A DNA stretch of 64,000 nt from Streptomyces sp. I05A-00742 (GCF_013055795.1 NZ_JABETO010000017.1:1-64000), one strand, 5' to 3'. Positions 42,533-50,953 are shown, numbered from the stretch's first letter. The notes: generated by a model from the sequence alone, not told the origin. A program made the numbers and translations.

Positions 42533-43392
42533 CGTCAGACGACATCAGTACCGAGGAGATGCTGCGGGCCAACGAGCGGAACTGGGACGCCCGTACGCCC
42601 GTCCACGCCGCGAGCGCGTTCTACGGACTGGACGGCTCCCGGACCGCCGAGGACTGGTTCGCCCCCTTCGAATGGGACGATCTCGGCGAGCTGGGAGGCC
42701 GCGACGTCCTGCACCTCCAGTGCCACCTCGGCACCGAGACCCACGCGTTCGCCGACCGGGGCGCCGCGCACACCGTCGGCCTGGACTTCTCCGCGGCCGC
42801 CGTCGAACGGGCCCGGACGCTGGCGGCGGAGCGCGGACGCGCCGTCGAGTTCGTCCGGGCCGACGTCCACCGGGCCGTGGAGGCGCTCGGCGGGCGGCGG
42901 TTCGACGTCGTCTACACCGGGAAGGGGGCGCTGTGCTACCTCCCCGACCTGACGGCCTGGGCCGACGTGGTCCGACGGCTGCTGCGCCCGGGCGGGATCC
43001 TCTACCTGGTGGAGTTCCATCCGCTGCTCAACGCCCTGGGACCGGTTCCGGCCCCCGGGGCCGAGGAGCTGCTGCTCCGCCACGACTACCTGGAGGGCCG
43101 GGGTCCGGTCCGCCGCGACAACCCCCGGACGTACACGGACGGCCCGCCGCTCCGGGAGGCCGTGACCAGTTACGAGTGGCGGCACGGGCTCGGGGCGACG
43201 GTCGGTGCCGTCATCGGCGCCGGGCTGGACGTCGAAGTGCTGCGCGAGACCGACCTGTTGCCCTGGCCGCGGCTGGACACCATGGTCCGGGACCCGAGCG
43301 GCTGGTGGCGGCTGCCGGACGCGGAACCCCGGGTGCCGCACATGTTCGCGCTGCGGGCGAGGCTCCGCGGCCCCGGGCACGGCGGCTCATGA
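42529..43392 (+). CDS. Class I SAM-dependent methyltransferase
   Basis: 287 residues. ATGA overlap with the VTC gene. The SAM motif is VLHLQCHLGTETHAFADRG at about 60-80, with GLDFSAAAVERAR and FVRADVHRA following. The family resembles small-molecule methyltransferases. Its coupling to the VTC/DUF4956 genes may be meaningful or only operonic. The stop overlaps the sortase stop on the other strand by six bases. Confidence 0.9.
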   Translation: MTSDDISTEEMLRANERNWDARTPVHAASAFYGLDGSRTAEDWFAPFEWDDLGELGGRDVLHLQCHLGTETHAFADRGAAHTVGLDFSAAAVERARTLAAERGRAVEFVRADVHRAVEALGGRRFDVVYTGKGALCYLPDLTAWADVVRRLLRPGGILYLVEFHPLLNALGPVPAPGAEELLLRHDYLEGRGPVRRDNPRTYTDGPPLREAVTSYEWRHGLGATVGAVIGAGLDVEVLRETDLLPWPRLDTMVRDPSGWWRLPDAEPRVPHMFALRARLRGPGHGGS

Positions 43393-44163
43393 GTCGTCGG
43401 ACTCGTCCGACTCCTCGCCGCTCCCCGACGTCTCGGCCGTCTCGGCCTTCTCGGCCGGCTGCTTCGGGGGCGCGGGCTTCGACGGCTTCACCGGATCGGC
43501 GGGCGCGCGGCCCGTGCCCGTCAGGTACGCGGACACCACCACGTTGGCGGTGTACTCGTGGCGCTCGCGGTCGTACTCGCCGCCGCAGGTGACCAGGCGC
43601 AGTTCGGCGCGCTTGGGGTCCCGGGGGCCGTACGCCTTGTTCGCGTCGAAGTTGTCCCTGGGGACCACCGCGACGTCCTCGACGGTGAACTCGGCCGTGG
43701 TGCCGTCCTTCCGGACGACGTTGACCTTCAGGCCGGGCCTGGCGGTGCTGAGTTCGTAGAACACGCCCCGCGAGGTCTTGGTGTCCACGTGGCCGACGAG
43801 CACGGCGGCTCCGGCGGTGCCGGGTTCCGGTCCGTCCTTGTACCAGGCCACGGTGTTGGGCCGGTCGTACGGGGGGGCCTCGACCCCGCCCTGGGGGTCG
43901 AGGCCGTGCCCCTCGACGGGGGCCCGCAGACCCATGGACCTGATGGTCAGGGTCTGGGGGCCGGCCCCCGGCAGCGGTGAGTGCGCCGGGGGCAGGCCAT
44001 GCGCGGGAGGGCGGCTGGAGGGTTTGACGTCACCGGTCACCGGAGCCGTGGATATCGGCTCCTCGGCGATGTCATGGCCCCATAGCCACAGGGCCAGCAG
44101 AAGTGCTACCCAGGCCGCCCCTGTCAGCAGGCGGCCGAAACCACCTGTGCGCTTTTCTGACAT
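43387..44163 (-). CDS. Class F sortase
   Basis: 258 residues from the ATG of MSEKRTGGF. One N-terminal membrane helix (13-29), an outside Pro-rich stalk, then the sortase barrel: His125 in VLVGHVDTKT, catalytic Cys193 in RLVTCGGEYDRE and Arg199 or Arg201 just after it. The C-terminal 40 residues form an unusual Lys/Pro/Glu/Asp tail. It would act on the outer face of the membrane. It directly follows (19 bases) the HGRD-repeat membrane protein, its probable partner. Confidence 0.92.
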   Translation of the reverse strand: MSEKRTGGFGRLLTGAAWVALLLALWLWGHDIAEEPISTAPVTGDVKPSSRPPAHGLPPAHSPLPGAGPQTLTIRSMGLRAPVEGHGLDPQGGVEAPPYDRPNTVAWYKDGPEPGTAGAAVLVGHVDTKTSRGVFYELSTARPGLKVNVVRKDGTTAEFTVEDVAVVPRDNFDANKAYGPRDPKRAELRLVTCGGEYDRERHEYTANVVVSAYLTGTGRAPADPVKPSKPAPPKQPAEKAETAETSGSGEESDESDDS

Positions 44164-44182
44164 GATTCCGATCCGCTTCCTG

Positions 44183-44842
44183 TCACCGCTTGACCGTGTT
44201 GGCACGGCGACGGGACCAGATCAGCCCACCGGCGATACCCGCCGTGGCACCCGCGAGGATGAGCACGGGGGTGTCCACGGACGACGACTCCGCGGCGGCC
44301 ACCGGCGCGGTCGCGGTGGCACCGCCACCGGCGTGCGACGGACCGTGCGGACGGCCGTGGTGGTCGTTCCGGTCGTGGTCGTGACGGCCCTCGTGGTGCT
44401 TACGACCGTGGTCGTTGTCACGGCCGTGGTCGTGGTCGCGACCGTGGTCGTCGTCCCGCCCGTGGTCGTTGTCACGGCCGTGGTCGTCGTCGCGGCCGTC
44501 GTGGTTGTCACGGCCGTGGTCGTCGTCGCGACCGTGGTCGTTGTCACGGCCGTGGTCGTTGTCGCGACCGTGGTCGTCGTCGCGGCCGTCGTGGTTGTCG
44601 CGACCGTGGTCGTCGTCCCGGCCGTCGTGGTTGTCACGGCCGTGGTCGTCGTCCCGACCGTCGTGGTCCCGGCCGTTGTCACGGTCGCGGTCACCATGAC
44701 CGCGGTCGTGATCGTGGTCGCCGTGCTTGACGACCTGACCGGTCGAAGCCGAGGGGGCTTCGAGGGCATAGGCGGCGGCGGGTGCCGCACAGACGGCGAC
44801 AGCGGTCAGAGTGCCGCAGAGAGCGGTACGAATTGACTTCAT
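44183..44842 (-). CDS. Membrane-anchored HGRD-repeat surface protein
   Basis: 219 residues from the ATG of MKSIRTALC. Signal peptide (cleavage near AYALEA at about 25), then residues 40-160 of imperfect tandem D/H/G/R/N units such as DDHGRDNHDGR, a short Ala/Thr/Val linker, and a C-terminal hydrophobic helix ILAGATAGIAGGLIW with a basic tail RRRANTVKR. That is the architecture of a sortase substrate, but no canonical LPXTG is seen before the helix (SSSVDTP instead). Together with the downstream class F sortase it makes a two-gene unit. Metal or phosphate binding is possible given the charge pattern. No family name known to me. Confidence 0.82.
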   Translation of the reverse strand: MKSIRTALCGTLTAVAVCAAPAAAYALEAPSASTGQVVKHGDHDHDRGHGDRDRDNGRDHDGRDDDHGRDNHDGRDDDHGRDNHDGRDDDHGRDNDHGRDNDHGRDDDHGRDNHDGRDDDHGRDNDHGRDDDHGRDHDHGRDNDHGRKHHEGRHDHDRNDHHGRPHGPSHAGGGATATAPVAAAESSSVDTPVLILAGATAGIAGGLIWSRRRANTVKR

Positions 44843-45216
44843 TGGGTGTACCTCCTTGATCCGAGGTTCACCCGGCACCCTGGTGGCGGCATCCGGAGGG
44901 TAGCCGTATTGCTCCATTCGGTGACGGAGCTGCTCCGAGCGGGGGAGGGACACGCCGGATCGGGGCTGAATATGGGGCCTCGGAGGGTTCCGGAGGGGGG
45001 TGGGGCGGGGCCCCGGCGTGTCGCGGCGTGTCCCGGCGTCCGGCCGCCCGCCGGTCGGGCGAGCCCGGGAGCCGGGGGAGCGGTCGGTTCCGCCCCGTCA
45101 AGTCGCCGAAGGAGTGGGTTCGTTCCCCCTCCTCCCGGCGGCCGTCCCCCGGCTTCGAGGGTCATCCGCGATCCGGCGTCGGCAGCCGATGGCCAGGCGT
45201 CAGCCGACGGGCACTG
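44843..45216. other. Intergenic stretch, no gene seen
   Basis: Upstream region of the HGRD-repeat gene and downstream region of the NmrA-like gene, both minus strand. A GC-rich, G-run-containing stretch (44980-45070) has no codon bias. No clear terminator or promoter could be picked out. Confidence 0.45.
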
Positions 45217-45867
45217 TCAGCCGACGGCCACGAGCTCCCTGTGGTGCCGAGGAGATTCGATCTCGTCGATCAGGGCGACGGCGAGGTCGGCGTAGGAGAA
45301 GGCGGCGGGCTCCTCGCTCCGGGGCAGCAGTCGGGCGCCGCCGGTCCGGTACCGGCCGGTGCGCTCGGCCTCGACGTCCAGGAAGACCGGCGGCGGGGCG
45401 ACGACGACCCAGTCCACCTCGGTGTCCGCGGCGCGCAGAGCGTCGAGCTCCGCCAGGTGACCGAGGGAGAACGTCCTGTGGGCCTCGGGGAAGCCGGGTG
45501 TGTCGTGGACCAGGAGACCGGGCGCGGCCTCCAGGGTGGTGCCGACGCCGACCGCGACCAGGCGGCGGACTCCGGCCTGCCCCAGTCCCTGGAGCAGCGC
45601 CCGGGCGGCCCGGGGGAAGAACTCGTCGACGGGCAGGTCCTGCTGGTAGGAGGCCTGTACGACGGCGTCGTGCCCGGCGGCCAGCTCGGCTGTGGCGGCG
45701 GGGTCCAGCACATCGCCCTCGACGACCGTCACTCCCTTGTCCGCCAGGTCCCGGTACTTGGCGGGGTCGCGTACCACCGCCGTGACCTCGTGCCCCCTGG
45801 ACAGTGCCTCGGTGACTGCTCGTCGCCCCGCCCTGCCCCCGGCGCCGAAGACCACAATCCTGCTCAT
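45217..45867 (-). CDS. NmrA-like NAD(P)-binding reductase
   Basis: 216 residues. The Rossmann motif IVVFGAGGRAGRRAVTEAL opens the protein, followed by VVEGDVLDPAAT and QASYQQ. This is the atypical short-chain type without a classical YxxxK in the usual place, like quinone reductase QorB-type and NmrA proteins. The divergent HxlR gene is a typical partner for redox-responsive quinone or aldehyde detoxification. Substrate unknown. Confidence 0.88.
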   Translation of the reverse strand: MSRIVVFGAGGRAGRRAVTEALSRGHEVTAVVRDPAKYRDLADKGVTVVEGDVLDPAATAELAAGHDAVVQASYQQDLPVDEFFPRAARALLQGLGQAGVRRLVAVGVGTTLEAAPGLLVHDTPGFPEAHRTFSLGHLAELDALRAADTEVDWVVVAPPPVFLDVEAERTGRYRTGGARLLPRSEEPAAFSYADLAVALIDEIESPRHHRELVAVG

Positions 45868-45943
45868 CGTCGATCCCTCCGTTCGAACGGTCGTGACCGG
45901 CTCAGCCGCCGGTCATGGCACGGACGTTAGAGGTGGGGTCCCT

Positions 45944-45975
45944 GGTTACCGCAACGATACCGAGGTACGGTGACC
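45944..45975. promoter_or_regulatory. Candidate HxlR operator
   Basis: GGTTACCG at 45944-45951 and CGGTGACC at 45968-45975 form an inverted repeat with seven of eight pairs, with an inner ACCG/CGGT pair. It lies two bases before the HxlR start, in the 110-base divergent region, where an autoregulator would bind. Confidence 0.45.
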
Positions 45976-45977
45976 GG

Positions 45978-46367
45978 GTGACCGAACCGCTTGATCCCGA
46001 TATGTTCGCCGGGTGCAGGGACATTCCTCTGCCCATGAGGTTCCACAACAAGTGGGCGGGCAGAATCTTCCTCTGCCTGGAGGGCGGCCGACGGCGATTC
46101 TCGGAGCTCCAGGTCCCTTTGAAGGGGATCACTCCCAAGGTGCTCGCGGAATCGCTGCGGGCCATGGAGCGGGACGGGCTGGTCAAGCGGTACGCGTACG
46201 CCGGAATGCCGCCGCGCGTCGAATACGAACTGACCGAGCTCGGGCGCTCGTTGCGAGAACCCAGGGAAATGTGGTGCAAGTGGGTCGCCAGTCATGGGGA
46301 CGAGCTGCTCCGTGCCCGTATGGAGGCAGAGGCCGAGGCCGAACTCCAGGGCGCTGACTCGCGCTGA
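45978..46367 (+). CDS. HxlR family transcriptional regulator
   Basis: 129 residues from GTG 45978; an ATG 21 codons upstream (45915) would extend through the candidate operator and is less likely. The winged helix is typical of HxlR: RRRFSELQVPLKGITPKVLAESLRAM as recognition region and RVEYELTELGRSL as wing end. A single Cys near the N-terminus (FAGCRDIP) stands where the redox-sensing cysteine of HypR/QorR-type members is found. Divergent from its likely target, the NmrA-like reductase. Confidence 0.88.
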   Translation: MTEPLDPDMFAGCRDIPLPMRFHNKWAGRIFLCLEGGRRRFSELQVPLKGITPKVLAESLRAMERDGLVKRYAYAGMPPRVEYELTELGRSLREPREMWCKWVASHGDELLRARMEAEAEAELQGADSR

Positions 46368-46822
46368 TCCGTACCTTTCCCGGACCGGGAGGGGACAAAG
46401 GGGCGTCTGACGGGTGAAAGCCCATGTCAGGCGCCTTTTCCGTGTGTTTGGAAAAAGCCTGCCTCCGCTTCGGGTGGGGATCTGCCGGTCGATATGTGCC
46501 CCAAGTCGGCACATCGGCCGGGTTCGGTCAGGGCGGTTCCACAAGAATCCGCCCCGAGTTCTAGTGGATACGTCCCTATCTCGCTCCGTGGCCCTCGTTG
46601 AGGATCATGTGTCATCCGGAAACGCTCCATCCGTTTCATTGACTCCCGACTCCGACGAGGACCCGTGTTGGCTCCGTTCAACTCCCATGCCGCTCCTCTC
46701 GGACCGGAAATCGGTAAAGGCCCCGCCTTCCGCGCACCTCGACGACGGGATGCCGTAACCGATTCCGTGACCGGTGCCGTGACCGAAGTCGCCCGCGTGG
46801 CGGCCGGGGGAGCGCTGTCCCC
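46368..46822. other. Intergenic stretch with terminator and a gene-tail relic
   Basis: Contains the HxlR terminator (46402-46435), a short minus-strand stretch (46427-46462) whose reading GFFQTHGKGA-stop resembles the relic at 59.3 kb, and about 350 bases with no coding signal before the flavohaemoglobin gene. Confidence 0.45.
46402..46435 (+). terminator. Terminator after the HxlR gene
   Basis: A ten-base stem (46402-46411 with 46426-46435, one G-U pair) and a TTTT run directly after it, 35 bases past the HxlR stop. Confidence 0.8.
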
Positions 46823-48082
46823 TTGAGATTCCGGATCGGCCGCCCCAGCAGCACACCCGCACCCTCGTTCCCGCGGGAACCGGTATCCGTCCGGACCGTG
46901 GACACCGAAGAATCCGTGGACACCGAAGAACCGGCGCCCGTCGAGGCGCCCCTGTCGGCCCACGAGACGGAACTCATCAGGAAGTCCCTGGCGGTGGTCG
47001 AGCCCTTCGCCGGGGAGCTGACGGTCTACTTCTACGCCATCCTGTTCGCCCGCCACCCCGGCGTCCGCCCGATGTTCCCGCACGGGATGGACGCCCAGCG
47101 CGACCGCCTCCTGCGCGCGCTGCTGCGCATCGTGGACCTGGTCGACGACCCCGAAAGCCTCGTCCGCTTCTGCGGGCATCTCGGCCGCGACCACCGCAAG
47201 TTCGGCACCCTCGCCGACCACTTCCCGGCCGTGGGCGAGTGCCTGCTCGACGCCCTGGCCCGGTACGCCGGCCCCGCGTGGACGCCGGACATCGCCGCCG
47301 CCTGGACGAAGGCGTACGGCGTGATCACCCAGGTCATGATCAGTGCGGCCGAGGAGGACGAGGCGGTACGGCCCGCCGTCTGGCCCGCCACGGTGGTGCA
47401 CCGTGTCTCCCGAGGCCACGGCATCGCCGAGATCACGGTGCGCCCGCATCTCGCCTACGCGTACGCCGCGGGCCAGTACGTGAGCGTCGAGACCCCGTGG
47501 TGGCCGAAGCGGTGGCGCTACTACTCCGTCGCCAACGCGCCCCGCGCGGACGGCACCCTCACCCTGCACGTGCGCGCGGTGGCCGGCGGCTCGGTCAGCG
47601 ACGCCCTGGTGCACCGGGCGGCGGTGGGTGACGTGGTGCGGCTGGGGCCGCCGATGGGCGACATGGTCCTGGACGCGGCCGGCAGCGGCGAACTGCTCTT
47701 CGTGGCCGGCGGCACCGGTCTCGCCCCGATCCGCGCGCTCGTCGAGGAGGTCGCCCGCCGAGGCGGACGCCATCACGTGGAACTGTTCCTCGGCGCCCGA
47801 ACGGGAGCCGAGTTGTACGGGGTCGACGACATGCTGCGGATGGCGCAGCGGCACCACTGGCTGACCGTCAGGGGCGCGGTCTCCGACGAATACGTCCCCG
47901 GCGCCCGGGGATCCCTGCCGGACGTGCTGGCCGAGTACGGACCGTGGTACCAGCACGACGTCTTCCTCAGCGGCCCGGCCCGGATGGTCGTCTCCGCCAG
48001 GGACACGCTCACCCTCCACGGCACCCCGTCCCACCGCATCCACCACGACCCGTTCGAGACCCCCGTCCTGTTCACCCGCTGA
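46823..48082 (+). CDS. Flavohaemoprotein (globin plus FAD/NAD reductase)
   Basis: 419 residues with a TTG start at 46823 (GGGGGAG ten bases upstream); a GTG at 46898 is an alternative start that would drop a 25-residue tail. The globin domain (45-180) has YFYAILF, MFPHGM and the proximal His124 in GRDHRKFGTL. The FAD domain (190-285) has RYYSVANAP and the NAD domain FVAGGTGLAPIRALV. Family members turn nitric oxide into nitrate. The 40-residue N-terminal extension is unusual. This actinobacterial group is more diverged than Hmp, so NO dioxygenase activity is likely but not certain. Confidence 0.87.
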   Translation: MRFRIGRPSSTPAPSFPREPVSVRTVDTEESVDTEEPAPVEAPLSAHETELIRKSLAVVEPFAGELTVYFYAILFARHPGVRPMFPHGMDAQRDRLLRALLRIVDLVDDPESLVRFCGHLGRDHRKFGTLADHFPAVGECLLDALARYAGPAWTPDIAAAWTKAYGVITQVMISAAEEDEAVRPAVWPATVVHRVSRGHGIAEITVRPHLAYAYAAGQYVSVETPWWPKRWRYYSVANAPRADGTLTLHVRAVAGGSVSDALVHRAAVGDVVRLGPPMGDMVLDAAGSGELLFVAGGTGLAPIRALVEEVARRGGRHHVELFLGARTGAELYGVDDMLRMAQRHHWLTVRGAVSDEYVPGARGSLPDVLAEYGPWYQHDVFLSGPARMVVSARDTLTLHGTPSHRIHHDPFETPVLFTR

Positions 48083-48124
48083 AGCCGTCGCACCGGTTGT
48101 TCCATCCCGCCAGGAGAACCCCTC

Positions 48125-48745
48125 GTGACCTCGCCCCCACCGCCCTTCGGATCAGCAGGCGAACACCGGCTGCAGCAGCGCCTGGGCACCGCCGACCGCG
48201 CCGCCCGGTTCTACGACCGGCAGGTGCGTCCTCATCTCACCGCCGAGATGCGGGACTTCATCGGCCGCCAGGCCATGGTCTTCCTGGCCACCGCCGACTC
48301 GCGCGGGGAGTGCGACTCCAGCTTCCGGGCCGGGCCGCCGGGGTTCGTCCACGTGATCGACGAACGCACCCTCGCCTACCCCGAGTTCCGCGGGAACGGT
48401 GTCATGGCAAGCGCCGGCAACATGGTCGAGAACCCCCACCTGGGCATGCTCTTCGTCGACTTCACCCACCACCACGTGGGCCTCCATGTCAACGGCGTGG
48501 CCCACCTCCGCCACGACGCGGACCTGCGCGGCGCCCACCCCGGCCTGCCCACCGACGTCACGCCCGGGCGGAGTCCGGAGCTGTGGGTCCACCTCACCGT
48601 CGAGGAGGCGTACATCCACTGCTCCAAGTACATCCCCCACCTGGAGCCGGCCCCTCGCCCCGCCGGCCGCGACGCGGCCCGCCCCAAGGACGCGGACTAC
48701 TTCACCGGGCCGCGCGCGGCGCATGGGCGGCCGGGACCGGCCTGA
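48125..48745 (+). CDS. Pyridoxamine 5'-phosphate oxidase-like flavoprotein
   Basis: 206 residues, GTG start, 43 bases behind the flavohaemoprotein gene and very probably in its operon. The split-barrel core is visible: MVFLATADSRGECDSSFRAG, GNGVMASAGNMVENPHLGMLFVDF and EAYIHCSKYIPHLE. Such proteins bind FMN, haem or F420. With a flavohaemoprotein it may share an NO or redox stress role (inference). Confidence 0.88.
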   Translation: MTSPPPPFGSAGEHRLQQRLGTADRAARFYDRQVRPHLTAEMRDFIGRQAMVFLATADSRGECDSSFRAGPPGFVHVIDERTLAYPEFRGNGVMASAGNMVENPHLGMLFVDFTHHHVGLHVNGVAHLRHDADLRGAHPGLPTDVTPGRSPELWVHLTVEEAYIHCSKYIPHLEPAPRPAGRDAARPKDADYFTGPRAAHGRPGPA

Positions 48746-48830
48746 CGGCCCGTCAGGGGCGGACGGCGCGCCGCGAGAGTCCTTCCGTCCAGGGGCGAGT
48801 GTCAAAAGCCGTGTCACGGCATCCGTGGCG

Positions 48831-49172
48831 TCACCCGGCGGGAGTCCCGGCCCGGTCGGGGGCGCCGAGGATCGCTTCCAGGAGGCCGGGGAAGCGGCCC
48901 TCCATCTCGTCGCGGCGAACCCGGACCACCCGCTTGCGGCCGTCGACGAAGGTCCTCGTCAGGCCCGCCTCGCGCAGCACCCGGTAGTGGTGGGAGATGG
49001 TCGGGTTGCTCAGGCCCAGGTCCACCTGCTCCACCAGGACCGCGCAGTCGATCGGCTCGACGGCCCGGTAGAGCGCGCTCATCAGCGTGCGCCTCCCCGG
49101 GTCGGCGAGCGCGCTCAGGATGACCGTGAGATCGAACGAGTCGACGGACGGTTCGGGCAGCGTGCGGGGCAC
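48831..49172 (-). CDS. ArsR/winged-helix transcriptional regulator
   Basis: 113 residues, GTG start. The helix-turn-helix is LGLSNPTISHHYRVLREAGLTRTFVDGRKRVVRV. The usual ArsR metal-binding CxC is absent, so it probably senses something other than metal. It is divergent from an MFS transporter gene 80 bases away; TCATCGAAT direct repeats at 49224-49232 and 49268-49276 in between could be contacts for it. Confidence 0.88.
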   Translation of the reverse strand: MPRTLPEPSVDSFDLTVILSALADPGRRTLMSALYRAVEPIDCAVLVEQVDLGLSNPTISHHYRVLREAGLTRTFVDGRKRVVRVRRDEMEGRFPGLLEAILGAPDRAGTPAG

Positions 49173-49252
49173 CGCGGGCTCCTCTCGGTTCTGTGGCTCT
49201 CTGATCCTTTGATGCTTTGACCGTCATCGAATCATAGTCTAGCCTCCGTCGT

Positions 49253-50473
49253 GTGACGATTCCACAATCATCGAATAAAGCGCTGACCTGGAGACTGATC
49301 ATCCTGGCCATGGGCACGTTCGTGCTCGGGGTCGACGGATTCGTGCTGCCGGGGCTGCTGCCCGAGATCTCCTCGGACCTGTCGGTGAGCACGACCACCG
49401 CGGGTCAGCTCACCACCGCCTTCGCCGTCGCGTACGCCGTCGGGTCGCCGGTCATCGCCACCGTGACGGGCCGGATGGACCGACGCGTCGTCATCGGCGT
49501 GGGCATGATCGCCTTCCTCGTCGGGATGGTGCTGCAGGCCGCGGGGCCGACCTACGAGATCGTGCTGGTGGGCCGGGTCGTCGCGGCGCTGGGCGCGGCG
49601 GCGTTCCAGGCCAACGCCTTCGCCGTGGCCGGGGTGCTGGCGCCGCCCGGGAAACGGTCGCGGGCCTTCGCGGTGATCGGCGCGGGGTCGAGCCTCGCCG
49701 CGGTCCTCGGTGTGCCCTTCGGGCTGCTGATCGGCCAGCTCTGGGGCTGGCGCGGCACCCTGTGGACCATCGTCGTGCTGGCCGCGGTGGCCGCCGTGCT
49801 CGCGGGCGTCGGAGTGCCGTCGATGACACTGCCCGCGACGACGATGCGGGAGAGGCTCGGGGTACTGGTGAACCCGCGCATCCTCGTCCTGCTCGCGGTG
49901 AGCGCCCTGGTGCTCGCGCCGCTGTTCCTCATCACTTCCTACTCCGCGGCCGTCGTCGGAGTGAGCGCACCGGACGACGACAACGCGATCCTGGTGGCCC
50001 TGCTGGTCTACGGAGCCGGCTTCTTCCTCGGCAACCGGCTGGTCGGCAGGTTCGCGGACCGGTTCTCCCCGCTGACCGTGCTCACCGCCGGCATGGTCGT
50101 CGTCATCGCCGGGTCGGCCCTGCTGGCCGCGGTCCAGCACTGGTTCGTCCCCACCCTGGTGGCCCTGTTCGTCCTGGGCCTCATGGGGTCCTCATTGTTC
50201 ATCCCCCAGCAGACCCGGGTGTTCGTCGCGGGCGGAGACGTGGCCCCCATCGCCCTGAGCCTCAACGGGTCCATGAACTACGTCGGTACGGCCGTCGGAG
50301 CGGGCGTCGGCGGTGCCGTGCTGTCCGTCGGGGGCGCCCCCTGGATCGCCCCGGCCGCCGCCGTTCTCGCCGCCGTCGTGGTGGGCATCGCCCTCCTCAC
50401 CGCACCTGAGCGCAAGGCGAACGAGACCCCCGCCACGACCCGTCGGACCGAGCTCACCACGAACGAGGCCTGA
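49253..50473 (+). CDS. MFS transporter, DHA1-type drug or sugar efflux
   Basis: 406 residues, GTG start. Twelve helices; the first carries LIILAMGTFVLGVDGFVLPGLLPEIS, and the loop after helix 2 is TGRMDRRVVIG. Similar to the AraJ/CmlA-like group that exports small drugs or sugars. It is probably controlled by the divergent ArsR-type gene. A strong terminator follows. Confidence 0.9.
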   Translation: MTIPQSSNKALTWRLIILAMGTFVLGVDGFVLPGLLPEISSDLSVSTTTAGQLTTAFAVAYAVGSPVIATVTGRMDRRVVIGVGMIAFLVGMVLQAAGPTYEIVLVGRVVAALGAAAFQANAFAVAGVLAPPGKRSRAFAVIGAGSSLAAVLGVPFGLLIGQLWGWRGTLWTIVVLAAVAAVLAGVGVPSMTLPATTMRERLGVLVNPRILVLLAVSALVLAPLFLITSYSAAVVGVSAPDDDNAILVALLVYGAGFFLGNRLVGRFADRFSPLTVLTAGMVVVIAGSALLAAVQHWFVPTLVALFVLGLMGSSLFIPQQTRVFVAGGDVAPIALSLNGSMNYVGTAVGAGVGGAVLSVGGAPWIAPAAAVLAAVVVGIALLTAPERKANETPATTRRTELTTNEA

Positions 50474-50482
50474 CACACGGAA

Positions 50483-50510
50483 GCCCCTCTCCTGTCAGCA
50501 GGAGAGGGGC
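50483..50510. terminator. Bidirectional terminator between convergent genes
   Basis: Perfect 12-base stem (50483-50494 with 50499-50510) around TCAG, between the MFS stop and the stop of the minus-strand gene at 50517. Confidence 0.85.
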
Positions 50511-50516
50511 ACCACA

Positions 50517-50918
50517 TCACTTCTTCCGGCGCTTGCGCGGCGCGGGCACGGTCGGCGCCTCCGTTTCGCGGGCAGCGGAGAAGAAGGGCGCCATGACCTC
50601 CTCGTACTGCTTCAGGGATTCCGGCCCCAGGTCGACCTCAAGCCACTTGGGCACCTGGATTTCCTTGATCTCCGTCACCGGGGAACCGTCCTCGTCCACC
50701 TCCCCCGTCAGGTCCTCCATCTCCTCGGCCACCGTCACGGCGAACTTGACCGTGGTCAGATTGTCGGTCACCTCGGGGGCGAGGTCGTCGAAGTCGATCC
50801 GCTGGACGTAAATCGGCGTCGTGATCGTCTGCCCGCCGACCTCGATCGTCTTTACTCCTTCTTCCACATCGGGCTGACCCTTGTGGGATTCGTCTACCTC
50901 AATGAATTTGGTGCCCAT
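50517..50918 (-). CDS. Small hypothetical protein with acidic body and basic tail, possibly Lsr2-like fold
   Basis: 133 residues from the ATG at 50918, with AGGAGGGG ahead of it. The frame is open upstream, but that part lacks coding character. The first 115 residues are acidic (EEMEDLTGEVDEDGSP); the end is PAPRKRRKK. The stretch KWLEVDLGPESLKQYEEVMAPFF recalls the end of the Lsr2 dimerisation domain (strand then helix), but the match is short and the AT-hook domain is missing. Unknown function; an Lsr2-like or mobile-element-associated protein is possible. Confidence 0.7.
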   Translation of the reverse strand: MGTKFIEVDESHKGQPDVEEGVKTIEVGGQTITTPIYVQRIDFDDLAPEVTDNLTTVKFAVTVAEEMEDLTGEVDEDGSPVTEIKEIQVPKWLEVDLGPESLKQYEEVMAPFFSAARETEAPTVPAPRKRRKK

Positions 50919-50953
50919 GGATGGCGCCCCTCCTTGTGCTGGTACGTGCTTAA

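Noticed and set aside
44221..44790. Thr/Val-rich repeat frames overlapping the HGRD-repeat gene
   Set aside because: Other frames of the same repeats; no signal peptide or ribosome site.
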